Assembly (NCBI GenBank): GCA_039654915.1
Contig: CM077599.1
Span: 68,292,001-68,356,000, forward strand
From: Aquilaria yunnanensis
Taxonomy: Eukaryota > Streptophyta > Magnoliopsida > Malvales > Thymelaeaceae
Length of the DNA: 64,000 bases
Direction of reading: 5' to 3'
Shown here: piece by piece, positions 1 to 10,697 of the stretch
Layout of the letters: each line of letters starts with the position of its first letter
Numbering within the stretch: the stretch's first letter is position 1
Program-made: the position numbers and the translations under genes
The notes under the pieces: model-generated
The model's database searches: none
Seen by the model: the letters and a program-made list of their open reading frames with translations, nothing else
What the model was told of the DNA's origin: nothing

Positions 1-279
1 CCTGCCGTTGCGCCGCACCGGTCCCGGGCCGGTCCCGTGCCGTCCGCCGTGCCGGTCCCGTGCCGCCGTGCCGAGCCGTGCCGAGCCGAGCCCAACCCGT
101 CCCTGGGCCGTGCCGAGCCCACCTCCCTCCCCCCCCTCCTCCAGGCCCATATACGGCCCACATGCAGCCGGGCTTGACGCGGTCCTGGGCCGTGCCGGTC
201 TTGGACGTGCTTGGGCCGTGCTCCAAGCGAGCCGGTCCCGAGCCGGGCCGTGTCAGGACCGGCCCACTGAACATCTCTA
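1..279. mobile_element. Truncated end of a GC-rich hAT-like element
   Basis: A strongly GC-rich block built from degenerate repeats of GCCGTGCCG, GGTCCCG and GGGCCG, unlike the AT-rich DNA that follows. It stops abruptly at ...ACTGAACATCTCTA. Read inward on the minus strand the terminus is TAGAGATGTTCAGTGGGCC, which resembles hAT (Ac-like) ends with GGCCCG-rich subterminal repeats. The next 8 bases, GCTGTGAG (280-287), lie inside sequence shared with two other hAT copies (GACTGTGAG, GGTTGTGAA), so they are the likely right-hand TSD. The left end is outside the window. The small open frames in the block look like products of GC-rich repeats, not genes. The hAT assignment is inference. Confidence 0.45.
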
Positions 280-1167
280 GCTGTGAGCGTAACTAAAATG
301 TATTTCAACAAGTGCATAATAGGATTTTAAAAACTATTTATTTTTAGAAAATCAATTGCCCTTTTTTTCTATTTTTACTTTTATCTTCTTACTCTTCTTT
401 GTATATTTATACCTGGGGAAAAAATAGGCTAGAGCAACAAAAGTTGAATGATCTGGTGTATGTCAAGTATAATCAAAAGCTACATGCTCACTATACTAGG
501 AGGAATGTCATTGACCCTATATGTTTAGACGATATTGGTGACACACATGAGTGGCTGGTTGGGAAGATGGGTGCTTTTGTGACTGAAGAAGAAGAACCAG
601 TTTTTGGTGATGATGGGTTGACTTGGAGGAATGTTGTAACTGCAAGTGGTGTGAATGAACCAATAAAATACACAAGGAGAATTGTAAGAGCCAAACAAAC
701 AACTTCAACAGCACAATCATAGCTGGACCTTCAAGAATAAGTGGCAGAGTTAGAGGAGACTAAAGATGAGGAGCCAAAGGGTTGTGAATTTGGGGGAGAA
801 CTTGAGAGTGATGAAATTTGAGATGATGAGTCCAATAATCAGGAAGAGAAAGATGGTTTTTTTTTCTAAAATATTGCATTATTATAGTTAATCAAAGTAA
901 GACTAGCATATATTTATAATTAGGAGGATTTTTTTATTAGTTACAAAGTGATTTCTCTCCAGCAACTTCTATATGTTATGCTTTCAATAGATAAACTTTT
1001 TTATTTTTTTCATAAAGTTTTTATGATTTGATGTCATAGCTTCTATTTTACTACATGTTTTTTTTAGTGCTCCCATCGTTCGAGTGAGCGCATTTTTGTG
1101 CGCCTTGTGCCTAAGGCAATACAAGGGTCTAGCGACTTGTGTGCGCCTTTCGCCTTTGGCAACCTTG
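280..1167 (+). mobile_element. hAT 3'-end fragment, copy 1
   Basis: This matches the transposase C-terminal end and 3' terminus of the complete hAT at 20609-24458 when that element is reverse-complemented. Shared landmarks are the block around AATAGGCTAGAGCAACAAAAG and the terminal string ending CTTTGGCAACCTTG at 1167, equivalent to the CAAGGTTGCCAAGGG terminus at 20609. No left TIR is present; the left side is cut by the GC-rich element at 1-279. It is followed by GGCCACACTATCAAATGGG, as is copy 2, which marks one insertion event duplicated afterwards. Confidence 0.8.
399..722 (+). pseudogene. hAT transposase C-terminal dimerisation fragment, copy 1
   Basis: This 107-codon open stretch contains NRLEQQKLNDLVYVKYNQKL followed by RRNVIDPICLDDI and a tryptophan-containing EWLVG segment. 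That is the usual layout of the C-terminal dimerisation region of plant hAT transposases. The frame closes at a TAG at 720. An acidic tail (glutamate/aspartate-rich, to about 855) lies just downstream, with stop codons. The BED zinc finger and catalytic core are absent, so this cannot encode a working transposase. The start methionine is fortuitous, because the piece begins inside the parent gene. Confidence 0.75.
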
Positions 1168-2420
1168 GGCCACACTATCAAATGGGAGGCTAACTTTACG
1201 AAAGCTAAAAGCCTAACAATCAAAAGGGTGGTAAACCTTATGAAGGCTAAAACCTGACAGTGAAAGACCCTAAATAGGGTCACACAATGAAAAGTGATGC
1301 TGACCCTATAAAAAATAGTTAGAGGCCCAAAATAAGGCCACATGATCGGGGAATGATCCCTTCCCAATTATAAAAGCCTAGTATAAGGCACAATTGGTGA
1401 ACGAACCAATTCTAATGATACCGCTTGACAAACAAAGGAAGATTGGCCCTAGGGCTACGAGCGTTGAGCCATAAAAGCTGAGACTCGCATAGCAACTGAC
1501 TTAAACCTCTATAAGGGGACAACAATCTCTACGAGTGATTATAATGCCAAACAAGTTCTTACGATAGCAAACTAGCTCAAAGGGTTTAAGTTATTAGAAA
1601 ACAACCAAAAAGGATAAGTTATCCTAGAAGTCTAATGATGGCTTATGAAACAGTGGCAAAGCAAACAGGGCAAAACAACCCTCATTTACTGCCATTGAGA
1701 AGCAACTTCTTTAAGAAGCAACGTGGAGAGGATTTGTACACCTCTCAGCAAACAACACCGTATAACGTACAACAACTTAACACAAAAAATGATTGAATGT
1801 GTCCTTCTTAAACAAATGCGAACTTTGCTTTAAAGGCCAACAATGTTTAAGGAAATACAGGACCTTTAGCACACGTTTTCTTAAAATGATGAGGATCTAT
1901 TGGTAGAGAACATGCCCAACTCAAGATCCCATCAACTATCAATCTGGTGCCGAATACAGGACAACCATTTAAGGGCAATGCCTACAAAAAAAGTAAATAG
2001 GGTTCTAGCAAGAAAAATGAATCTTATTCATGTTTTTTACGTGATCCTTTCTAAGCACTATAAGTAATGTCAACAAGGGAAAAGAAAGTGGCTAACTGCA
2101 GCGATGTCTCATAGCTCAGCAAGGGCAAGCAGTCCTCCATGAAATTTACCTTGGGGACTGTAGAGCCCACATTGGTGCTAATTCCTTAGCTCACAAGACT
2201 CTATGACAAGGCTACTTTTGGCCCAAAATTTGAGCTAATACCAGAAAGCTTTTTCAACGATGCCACGCACGACAGTTTAACTACAACTATAGAGGATCCT
2301 CTCCCTTGCTGCCTCCTTCATAACTAACCCTTGGCCTTTTCCCATGTAGGGGCTAGACTTGATTGGGGCACTCCGCATGGCTCCAGGGCAGGTCAAGTAC
2401 TGCCTTGTGGCAGTACATGG
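1168..2420 (+). pseudogene. Ty3/gypsy pol remnant, copy 1 (integrase N-terminal region)
   Basis: The best preserved part is near 2130-2415. Translation in the relevant frames gives GANSLAHKTL and QGYFWPK, then a spaced C..C-like segment, then DLIGALRMAPGQVKYCLVAV. This follows the HHCC zinc-finger region and the start of the integrase core (D-L-I-G-P-L-P, then V-V-A-V-D-Y-F-T-K-W) of plant gypsy elements of the Tat/Athila type. Stops and frameshifts are frequent. Upstream (1168-2100) no domain can be recognised with confidence. Similarity to the integrase ends at about 2418, where copy 2 instead continues (after its LTR element) into the YFTK motif. Confidence 0.65.
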
Positions 2421-2439
2421 CTCTAGGGCTATACTTGAT

Positions 2440-3441
2440 TAGACTATTTTTTAACTATTATTTTGTGTTATCCTATGTAGCTGAGTGGTGGATTTATATG
2501 AAAGCTCTGCTCCAACTTTGCAAGAATTTACAATCCAAATTCTTAGTTTAACATGCAGTGTATGTGGTTGTGAACATAACTAGAGTGTATTTCAACAGGT
2601 GCATAATAGGATTTTAATAACTATTTTTTTATAGAAAATAAATTGCCTTCTTTTTTTTTACTTCTATCTACTCACTCTTCTTTGTAGATTCATACTAAGG
2701 GAAGAAATAGGCTAGAGCAACAAAAGTTGAATGATTTAATGTATATCAAGTATAATCAAATGCTACATACTCGCTATAATAGGAGGAATGTTATCGACCC
2801 TATATGTTTAGATGATATTGTGGACACAAATGAGTGGCTAGTTGGGAGGACGAGTGCTTCTACGACTGAAAAGGAAAAACCAATTTTTGGTGATGATAGG
2901 TTGACTTGGGGGGATGTTACAATTGCATGCGGTGTGAATGAACCAATAAAATACACAAGGAAAAATGTAAGAACCAAACAAATAGCTTCAACATCACAAT
3001 CACAGCTGGACCTTGAAAAATAAGAGGCAGAGCCAAAAGAGACTGAAGATTAAGAGCCAAAGGGTTGTGAATTTGGGGGAGAACTTGAGAGTGATGAAAT
3101 TTGAGATCAGGAGTCCAATAATTAGGAAGATAAGAATGATTTTTTTTAAACAATTGCATTATTATAGTTACTCAAAGTAATACTAGCATCTATTTATAAT
3201 TAGGAAGATTTTTTTATTAGTTACAAACTGATTTTTCTCTTGCAACTTTTATATATTAAGCTTTTAATAGGTAAAATATTTTTTTTATAAAGTTTTTATT
3301 ATTTGATGTCATAGCTTTTATTTTACTACATGTTTTTTTTAATGCTCCCTTTGTTCTAGAGAGCGTATTTTTGTGCACCTTATGCCTAAGGGAATACAAA
3401 GGTCTAGCACCTTGTGTGTGCTTTTCACCTAGACAACCTTG
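2440..3441 (+). mobile_element. hAT 3'-end fragment, copy 2
   Basis: Second copy of the hAT terminal fragment. It extends about 160 bp further 5' than copy 1, beginning at about 2443 in the block TATTATTTTGTGTTATCCTA, which is also present inverted at about 21580-21600. It ends at 3441 with CAACCTTG, again followed by GGCCACACT. The GC-rich insertion seen in copy 1 is absent here: the sequence reads through GGTTGTGAACATAAC, giving an empty-site reference for that insertion. Confidence 0.8.
2727..3023 (+). pseudogene. hAT transposase C-terminal dimerisation fragment, copy 2
   Basis: A 98-codon frame with KYNQMLHTRYNRRNVIDPIC and EWLVGRTSA, clearly the same region as at 399-722 and, inverted, 21127-21350. 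The open frame ends in ...QLDLEK followed by a stop, where copy 1 stops slightly earlier. The acidic tail (E/P-rich, 3020-3110) is again out of frame. Substitutions relative to copy 1 are scattered over all codon positions, which suggests neutral decay since the tandem duplication. Confidence 0.75.
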
Positions 3442-4642
3442 GGCCACACTATCAAATGGGAGGTAGACCTTACGAAATCTAAAACCTAACAGTCAAAGAC
3501 CCTAGATGGGGTCACATAATGAAAAGGGATGCTGACCCTATAAAAAATAGTCAGAGGTCCTAACTAAGGCCACATTATCGGGGAATGACCCTTCCCCAGT
3601 TATAAAAACTTGGTATAAGGCACAATTGGCGAACGACCCACTTCTGACAATGCCACATGACAAACAAAAAAAGATTGGCCCTAAAGCTATGAGCCCTGAG
3701 CCATAAAAGTTGAGACTTATACGGCACCTGACTTAAACCTCTATAAAGGGACAACAATCTTTATGAGCCATTATAATGCCAAACAGGTTCTTACGAAAGC
3801 AAACTAGCTCAAAGGGCTTAAGTTATTATAAGACCACCAAAAAGGATAAGTTATCCTAAAAGTTTAATGATGGCTTATGAAATATTGGCAAAGCAAACAG
3901 GGCAAAACAGCCCTCGTTTATTGCCATTAAGAAGCAGCTTCTTTAAGAAGCAACTTGGAGAGGCATCGTACACCTTTCAGCAAACCACACCGTATAAGGT
4001 GCAACAGCTTAACACAAAAAATGAGGGATCGTGCCTTTCTTAGACAAATGCAAACTTCTCTCTAAAGGCCAACGATGTTTAAGGAAATACAGGACCCCTA
4101 GCCCATGTTTTCTTAAAATGATGAGGATCTATTAGTATGGAACATGGCTAACACAAGATCCCATCAACAATCAATCTAGTGCCAAATACAGGACAACCCT
4201 TAAAGGCTTATGCTTACACCAAAAGTGAAGAAGGTTCCAGCATGAAAAATGAATCTTATTTGTGCTTTTTACATGATCCCTTCCAAGCACTACAAATGAC
4301 ATCAACAAGGGGAAAAAAATGGCCAACTATAGTGATGTCTTACAGCTCAACAAGCACAGGCAGTCCTCTGAGAAATTTACCTTGGGGACTATGGAGCCCA
4401 CATTGGTGCTAATTCCTTAGCTCATAAGACTCTATGACAAGGCTACTTTTTGCCCAAAAGTTGAGTTAATACCAGAAATATTTCTTCACGATGCCATACT
4501 TGCCAGTTTAACTACAAATACAAAGAATTCCCTCCCTCGATGCCTCCCTGGCAGCTGACCATTAGCCCTTTCCCATGTAAAGGCTAGACTTGATTGGGGC
4601 ACTCCGCACAGCTCGAGGGCAAGTCAAGTACTGCCATGTGGT
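3442..4642 (+). pseudogene. Ty3/gypsy pol remnant, copy 2 (left part, interrupted)
   Basis: Collinear with 1168-2420. The last part (about 4395-4642) repeats the integrase signature in broken frames: GANSLAHKT, then near 4590-4640 DLIGALRTARGQVKYC. At 4642 it is interrupted by the LTR retrotransposon at 4643-13342. The frame resumes at 13348 with VHYFTK, so the two sides join into the expected integrase motif V-H-Y-F-T-K. The small open frame at 4179-4412 lies within this remnant and has no recognisable domain. Confidence 0.65.
4638..4642. repeat. Left TSD (GTGGT) of the 8.7-kb LTR element
   Basis: GTGGT directly precedes the 5' LTR and recurs directly after the 3' LTR at 13343-13347. In the paralogous tandem unit the uninterrupted site reads CTGCCTTGTGGCAGTACA near 2400-2417, which fits a single pre-insertion copy. 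Confidence 0.85.
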
Positions 4643-7283
4643 TGTTATGGCCCTTTAGGCAACCAACCTTCAATTGTCAAGTAAGACTTTTTAAAAAAGT
4701 CAAAATCCCTAACTTAATGCTTTAATTAGTTTGAATAAACAAGTGTTTAAAAAGGTAGGTGGTTCATAGTTTAATTTGGCACCTAAGTGTCACCAGGGGT
4801 AAAATGGTCATTTTGCACCCTTAGGTGATAGGTTTGGTTTTCCAAGCTCATAAGTTATTATTTTGGACCTAAGTGACAAGAAACTAAAGAGTTGGACTAA
4901 ATTGCCAAGTCTTATGGCGCTATTTGAATTTGGGGTCTTTTTGGAAAAACTAAAGAACTTGAATGGCTAAAGCAAGAAGATGGCTATTTAAACCATTTTC
5001 AAGGAATTGGCAACTACTATTCATCATCTTCAACCTCCCAAACTCATAGCTCTCACTCTCCTCTTCAATTCCATGCCCAAACTTTCATTTCTTCATTAAT
5101 TTTTAGTGGAATTTGGTGCCCCGTGATGTCTATATGCATGAAAGGGCTTCCATTTGCATGGTTTTGGTGTGATGAGCTTTGGATGGTATTTTTCATGCTT
5201 CGGAACTTAGGTAACGTCTTACCCTCTTTGTTCTCGAGTTGTTTTTGGTTTCCTAAACATCCATAAGCTTGGGTTTAGCTTGGTTGAGCTTAATTTGGTG
5301 CCTTATATGTTGAATTTGCTTGGAACCATAGGACACCCTAGTGGAGCCATTGTTGCTTGGTGTGGATGCTTGGCCCTTGCTTGTTCCGCACAGTTAAGGT
5401 AAGGGATTTAATAATTATACTCATTTGATGGATGTCTTAGTTGCTTGAATGTTGGTTTCAAGTAGTTTGAAAAATATGCATAGGTTATGGTAGAATTTGC
5501 TTGTGATGGACTAGTATAATTCAAGGCTTAGTGTGGTGCAATCAAGTACCTCAAGCTTTGTTTGGTTAGCATCAACATGGCCTATTGTAATATTTTTGAA
5601 GTTCTGGAACTTCTAGAGGCTTGCCTTGGATATTTGGGAGGTGTTTGAGACCCCTAAAGTGTCTATGCACACTAGGTGAAGAAACATGGCACATCTGGAA
5701 CCTGAGCGTTATAGTCGTTGGTGACGCATTTGGCATAACATTTCGCTCGGGTGTCTGATTAAGGTGATTCAACATTCCACTCGAAGCTAAGAGAAAGTGC
5801 TACCATTATATGCTATCAACAATGCCAAAATCTGCCTAGATTATTTTTGAATTATTTCCAAAGGAATGGGCTTAAGAGTGCTTTAGGGGACTTGGGGTGG
5901 AAGGTGCCTAATGGTGCCTTAGTACTTCCCATGGCTTCTTAAAGCACGAGGTAGTTAATGAAGCCTTCTTAGGTGTAAAGAAATCATGGTAGAAGATAAT
6001 TTAGAAGATGTTTCATGTACTACAATAGGGCCATTATGAAGGACAAAGGGGTTTAGCACCATTGGTGGTCTAGTTGAAGACTTAAGGATTGGGACACCAA
6101 TGGGAAACCCTAGTGTATATTTATTGGGTCCATCCATAGCAAGTCTTACCATAATAGTGTGAACCAAGTAATGATGGATAGTGGAGCGCCATGGATGAAG
6201 GCTTAGTGCACTTGTTGCCTAGCCAAGCTGTGCTTTGAGGCACAAATGAAAGCCTAGTGCATCCTTGGTAGGTTAAATGGGTGGAGGCTTAGTGCACAGG
6301 TAACCTAGTCAAGTGTAAGGACTTAAGGCACTATGTGGAAGCCTAGTACACCTAGTGGATTTCTTACAGCACAAGCAAAGAGCATCTACCATGTTCACCT
6401 GCTCAATAACCAAGGGAAGGCTACATTACTGCGTCAGTCAGTAAACTATAGCTTACTAGGAGCAAGTTAGTGGCCAAAAGTCATTAGGCACAAAGTGACG
6501 CCAGTGAGAAGGACAAGGATAAGGAGGGGTCCCAAAAGACCTAGGTATATGTGCATATATTAAACCCTCTGACTACATTGGGCCCGCAGTAGATTTCATA
6601 TATTCTATATATATGAATGTCCTCAGGTTTTTTATTACAAGTACCCAAATCCCTTACTGGGAATCTTTGGATTCTCATTCCCTTTAATGTTGTTGTGTAG
6701 ATTTTATCTGTTTAGAGTCAATGGCCATAGGAGGGTTGCCGAGCTAGTGTTTTACATGTAGGTAAACCATTTAATGAATCGTTATCGATTCTAGTTTTAT
6801 TGGTTAAGTTATTTGTGCTAACTATAGTTGTTTTGTAGCATTGCAGAGGCTAGTGGCACAAGGATGGACACATAGTCAACTATGGATCTCAGTAGTAGTC
6901 TTCAGTATACATATGTATGCTAGTTGGCTTCCATTGTCTTTAGATTAAGTAGTATTTCAGTTGCTTTTGGGTATGTGCATAGTCTTTACTTATGTAATGA
7001 TGCCCATGCACAGTTATTACTTGTAGTAAATACACTTATGTTTTATACTTTGGCTTGTGTTTTAAATATGTTTTAATAAACTCTAAGCAATTTTTTATTT
7101 TCTTTTCACGTTTGTTAATTAAAGTCGAAGCAAACCCATGCATGCTGCATTTTAGGTTAATAACTAAAGAGCATGAAAGGTTTTAAAATGGGACAAGTAA
7201 TTAACTGGCCAACTGCAATGAGTGCGGGACTCCGGTTCCATAGTCTTCTTGGGAATGCCCCATCTGGGGTAGACGACGTTACA
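4643..7283 (+). repeat. 5' LTR (2641 bp)
   Basis: Begins TGTTATGGCCCT and ends GACGACGTTACA. It aligns along its whole length with 10698-13342, with many substitutions and small indels, for example CCTTTAGGCAACC against CCTCTATGCAGCGG near the start. The divergence looks like roughly a tenth of sites, so the insertion is old. Small open frames inside (near 5572, 5955) are not gene-like. Confidence 0.88.
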
Positions 7284-7300
7284 AAGGTGGTATCGTAGGA
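7284..7300 (+). other. Primer-binding site candidate
   Basis: AAGGTGGTATCGTAGGA follows the 5' LTR directly. TGGTATC matches the start of the common plant PBS complementary to the 3' end of initiator methionine tRNA (TGGTATCAGAGC); the next bases differ, so the match is partial. Confidence 0.5.
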
Positions 7301-10300
7301 ACGTTCTAGACTTGATTAGGAGTCATTGAAGGCTAGGTGATTGAGATCAGGATGTCATTCTTGTGTTAAGATAGTTAGCACTAACCAGTAGTTTCTATCT
7401 TCTGTGTGCACTATCTAGCTTTGGTTGCAGGTTGTAATGGTGGAACTAGGTCAGGTGAAGCTTTGGATGCTAAGGGTTCTATAGTGGATCCCAGTAGTCT
7501 GGTCGTGGCGACATTACGTCAGGTAGTCTGGCTTGCTCCAAGGTAGTGGCAACACCTTGGTGCAAGTAGTGGGATGTGACCATCATCCTACAAGAAACTT
7601 TTTAGAACTTCAGAATAAGGCAGGCAACATGTTTGGTAGTAGCAGGAGGTGTGAACCTCCAAGTTGGGGAGTGACCCACAGTTTCAGAATTTGAACCTAA
7701 AAACCCTAGATAGGTTAGGCAACACCAATGGAGATGAAGATCCTCTGACCAAGACAAGAGAACTCTTGGTCAAGCAAGCTACATGGTAGCGTAAATAAGT
7801 ACTCTCTTATTTTTTTTTTTATGGGAGTAAGAGCTTGAGGTGAAAACCAACAAAGCCTTAAGCTAGTACTATGGATGTTCTCTAAAAGTATGGATGCGAA
7901 GTTATCGACAAATTATTCGGTAAGGCATTAGAACTCAGAAAGGGGTTGTGGAGTCAAACACACGATCGGCAAGGTGGAGGTTGGCTCACCTAACCTAGTT
8001 GGAGCATGGGCAACATGCCTATAGTGCAGAAGTTTACTGAAGATCAAGAATGGATCATGAGGATAGTAGGGCTTATGCCCAAGGTGCAAGAAGGATATTG
8101 CTCTAAGGCATACACCTAGGAAGCCAATTTTTGTGGTCATAGGCTTGGTTAAGACAAAGCCAACCCAAGAAAAAGTTCCAAATAATAGTTGCCATAAGGA
8201 GATGACCTAGTACACCAAACTAGTACTTCAAGTTTCACCATGGCCAGTTAAGTAGCTGGGGTAGGCAATACAAGTGCTACACTTGACTGGCAGTCATAGT
8301 GAACTCGTAGGCAAGTTGAGACTAATGTGAGGTAAGTTCCAAACCTTCCACTAGTAGTTTAATTTTCTGTTAGTTGTTTTGGCATCAATAGACTGGCATA
8401 GTCTTATTTAGCATGTTGGGTAGTTCTCTTGAATGGGGCTAAGGGTGAGCTGGAGTGCATTAAAACCCAAAAATGCACTAAGTATAAAGGTGATACCCAG
8501 AGCCTATGACCCATTTGGTAGTGCATAAAACCACATAAGTGGAGGCTTGAATGCCTTAGATTAGACGTGTTCTAAGGTTCCATAGGCTGCGTCCTTCTAT
8601 AAGCTCGCTTGGCTGGCCTAGTTAACATTAATAGTTGGCTAAATAAATAAATGGATTCCTTAGAGTACATGAGCAGCAGGGCAATTCAGCAAGATGCCAA
8701 AAAGGTAAGTAGGAAAGATTTGAAGTTTTATTTCTAACCACGTTATGCAGATGGAAGTCACTAAATGAAATAAGGAGAAAGGAACTCATCCATAGGGTAA
8801 ATAGAGGGATAATTTTATTCATCCGTTAGATGTACACCATAGTCTATAGCCAACAAGATCAAAATGGTTGCTGAGGGTTGGTTTCGGCTACCGGTTGGTA
8901 GTAAGAGAACTTGAGCAATAGGAACGACTACCATGGACTAAAGGATAGCACCTGTTTTGTAGTCATCATCCCAAGGTTAAATGGAGTCGAGGCCACCAAG
9001 ATGACATATGGGAGAAAAGTGCTTAACTAGTGAAGCTAGCTGAGTAAGTAAAGGACTAAGTCTGAGATGAAGTCGAGGAACTTGTGCTAGCTTTCAACTA
9101 CTTTTTGTGCCAGTAAGTTATTGGAAATTTGAAACATAGGTTAGGAAGGAGCCAGGAATGGTAAGCTTTGCCTATACCCCTCAGGGTAGAGTCGGTAAGC
9201 CCGTGTGGAAGAATTCACTATGACCGGTCAAGAGACGAATTAGGAGAACCGTAGTGGAATCTTCCACCGAGTTAAATAATTCACTTAGTAGTTTGAAAGT
9301 GCCAGGTAAGTATGAGTATAGTTGTGGTCAAGTGGTTATGTTTGTAATTTTGGAAATTGTTGGTATTTATTGGAGTACAGGAAAGTCAAGGGTTGAAACC
9401 ATTATCGTGTTGGTTGAGTTAAGCTAGTCGAGAGCTCAAAGTAAGTGTGAGTTTCATTGGACCCTAATCCTTCATAGAGGATGGGCTAGTGACGTACGAG
9501 ATTGGATAATGCGCTAGCAAGTAAGTCTAACAACTCCAAGGGATAGTACCGACCCTTAGGTGCACAGGAAATGCTTTAATGCCCTAGGAGGAGTTGTAGT
9601 AGATGAGCCACCAAAGAAGTTTCCAATGGCTTGCTACCCCTTGTTAATGAACTAAGTAAAGTGATGAAGTCAATTCTCCCACCTAGGAAAAATTATGTTA
9701 GGGTGACAGATCACATCCACACATCGTCACAGCAAGAGCTTGGCATGGTGTAGTTCATGGTGTGGTAGTTAATGAACACTATAAGGTAACGAGAAACTTA
9801 GTAGCGGTAAAGGGTCGAATTGTCTAAAAAGTGAAGACTTAGTGTGTAGGCTTCATGCACCAAGGATACTCTTAGTATAGTGATGAAAGCATCGAAGACT
9901 CATACTCTAGGGTATACCAAGACTTACAACTCTCAGTAGACCATCCGATTAGAAGAGCCCTAGAGTATAGTGGAGCAAGGAGAGAAGTATGCCTTAGGTG
10001 CTAAGAGTGTGTTATGGTGAGGCCATAGTACAATGGTGACACACTTTGTTTAGTGGTTGTTTCCAATACAAAGTACCAGGCTATTGTTGAAGAACCATCA
10101 GTGCTAGAAGTAGTCGACAAGTTCCGTGCTTGTTAAGTTATCTTGCACTGAGAGGTTTTGGTAAAAGAAAATTAAGTGCTTGACCTAGGTTAAGACTTCT
10201 AAAGTGCAAGTGTTAATTGACAAGTTTTAAACTTGTTAAGCTAACTTGCGCTAGGAGGTTTGGCACCAAGGGGAGTAAGGAGAAGTTGTTGGTTACTGGA

Positions 10301-10684
10301 CTTATCAAGGCAGAGTTGAGTTATTAGAGATCCTTCAGCAGTGTCTGTATGTTGAAGATAGTAGAGTACCATACCATAGTCTTCAAAGTGAAGTAGCATT
10401 AAGGTGTTTTTAAAAGGTGGGGGAATAGTGAGCAGTGTGGTTGAGGATGCCGGTTGGCATGAGCACAATGTATAGCATCGGTTACAATACCTATATAAGT
10501 GAGGGCCCAACTTGAATGTCGAAGGGCATTAGTTATACAAGTTGGGTAGGTGAGCATCGATGAGTAATTATGAGGTTGACATCCTATGCTAGGTTTGGTT
10601 GGGATATGCTTGGGATATGTTGGCACCATATCCTAGGTTTTAATCTCAAGGTGGGAAGATCCAATTCGGAAGGCCGAATCCTCC

Positions 10685-10697
10685 AAGGTGGGGAGAA
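10685..10697 (+). other. Polypurine tract of the LTR element
   Basis: AAGGTGGGGAGAA lies directly against the 3' LTR start (TGTTATGG). It is purine-only apart from one T, as expected for the plus-strand primer. Confidence 0.7.

Larger units (their letters stand above)
280..4642 (+). repeat. Tandem duplication of a hAT-gypsy junction (two units)
   Basis: Unit 1 (about 280-2420) and unit 2 (about 2440-4642) are collinear direct repeats. Each has the hAT C-terminal fragment, the hAT terminus, then the same gypsy-derived sequence starting GGCCACACTATCAAATGGGAG and ending in the integrase segment GTCAAGTACTGCC. By eye they are about 85-90% alike, with many scattered substitutions. Because two different elements share an identical join in both units, the repeat arose by duplication after the hAT had inserted, not by two separate insertions. 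The unit junction (about 2418-2443) holds short filler-like DNA that repeats the phrase CTTGATT. Confidence 0.75.
7284..10697 (+). other. Non-coding internal domain of the LTR element
   Basis: This 3.4-kb stretch between the LTRs has only short, scattered open frames (none over 90 codons) and no zinc knuckle, DTG protease, YxDD or HHCC motif in any frame. It is rich in short phrases such as AAGTAGTG and TTAGTAGTTTGAA. Either it is an intrinsically non-coding LARD interior or the coding sequence is lost. Confidence 0.6.

Noticed and set aside
8..296. Two overlapping Pro/Arg/Ser-rich open frames of 90 and 78 codons at the window start
   Set aside because: They come from GC-rich short repeats and hold no domain; both frames stay open only because stop codons are rare in such DNA.
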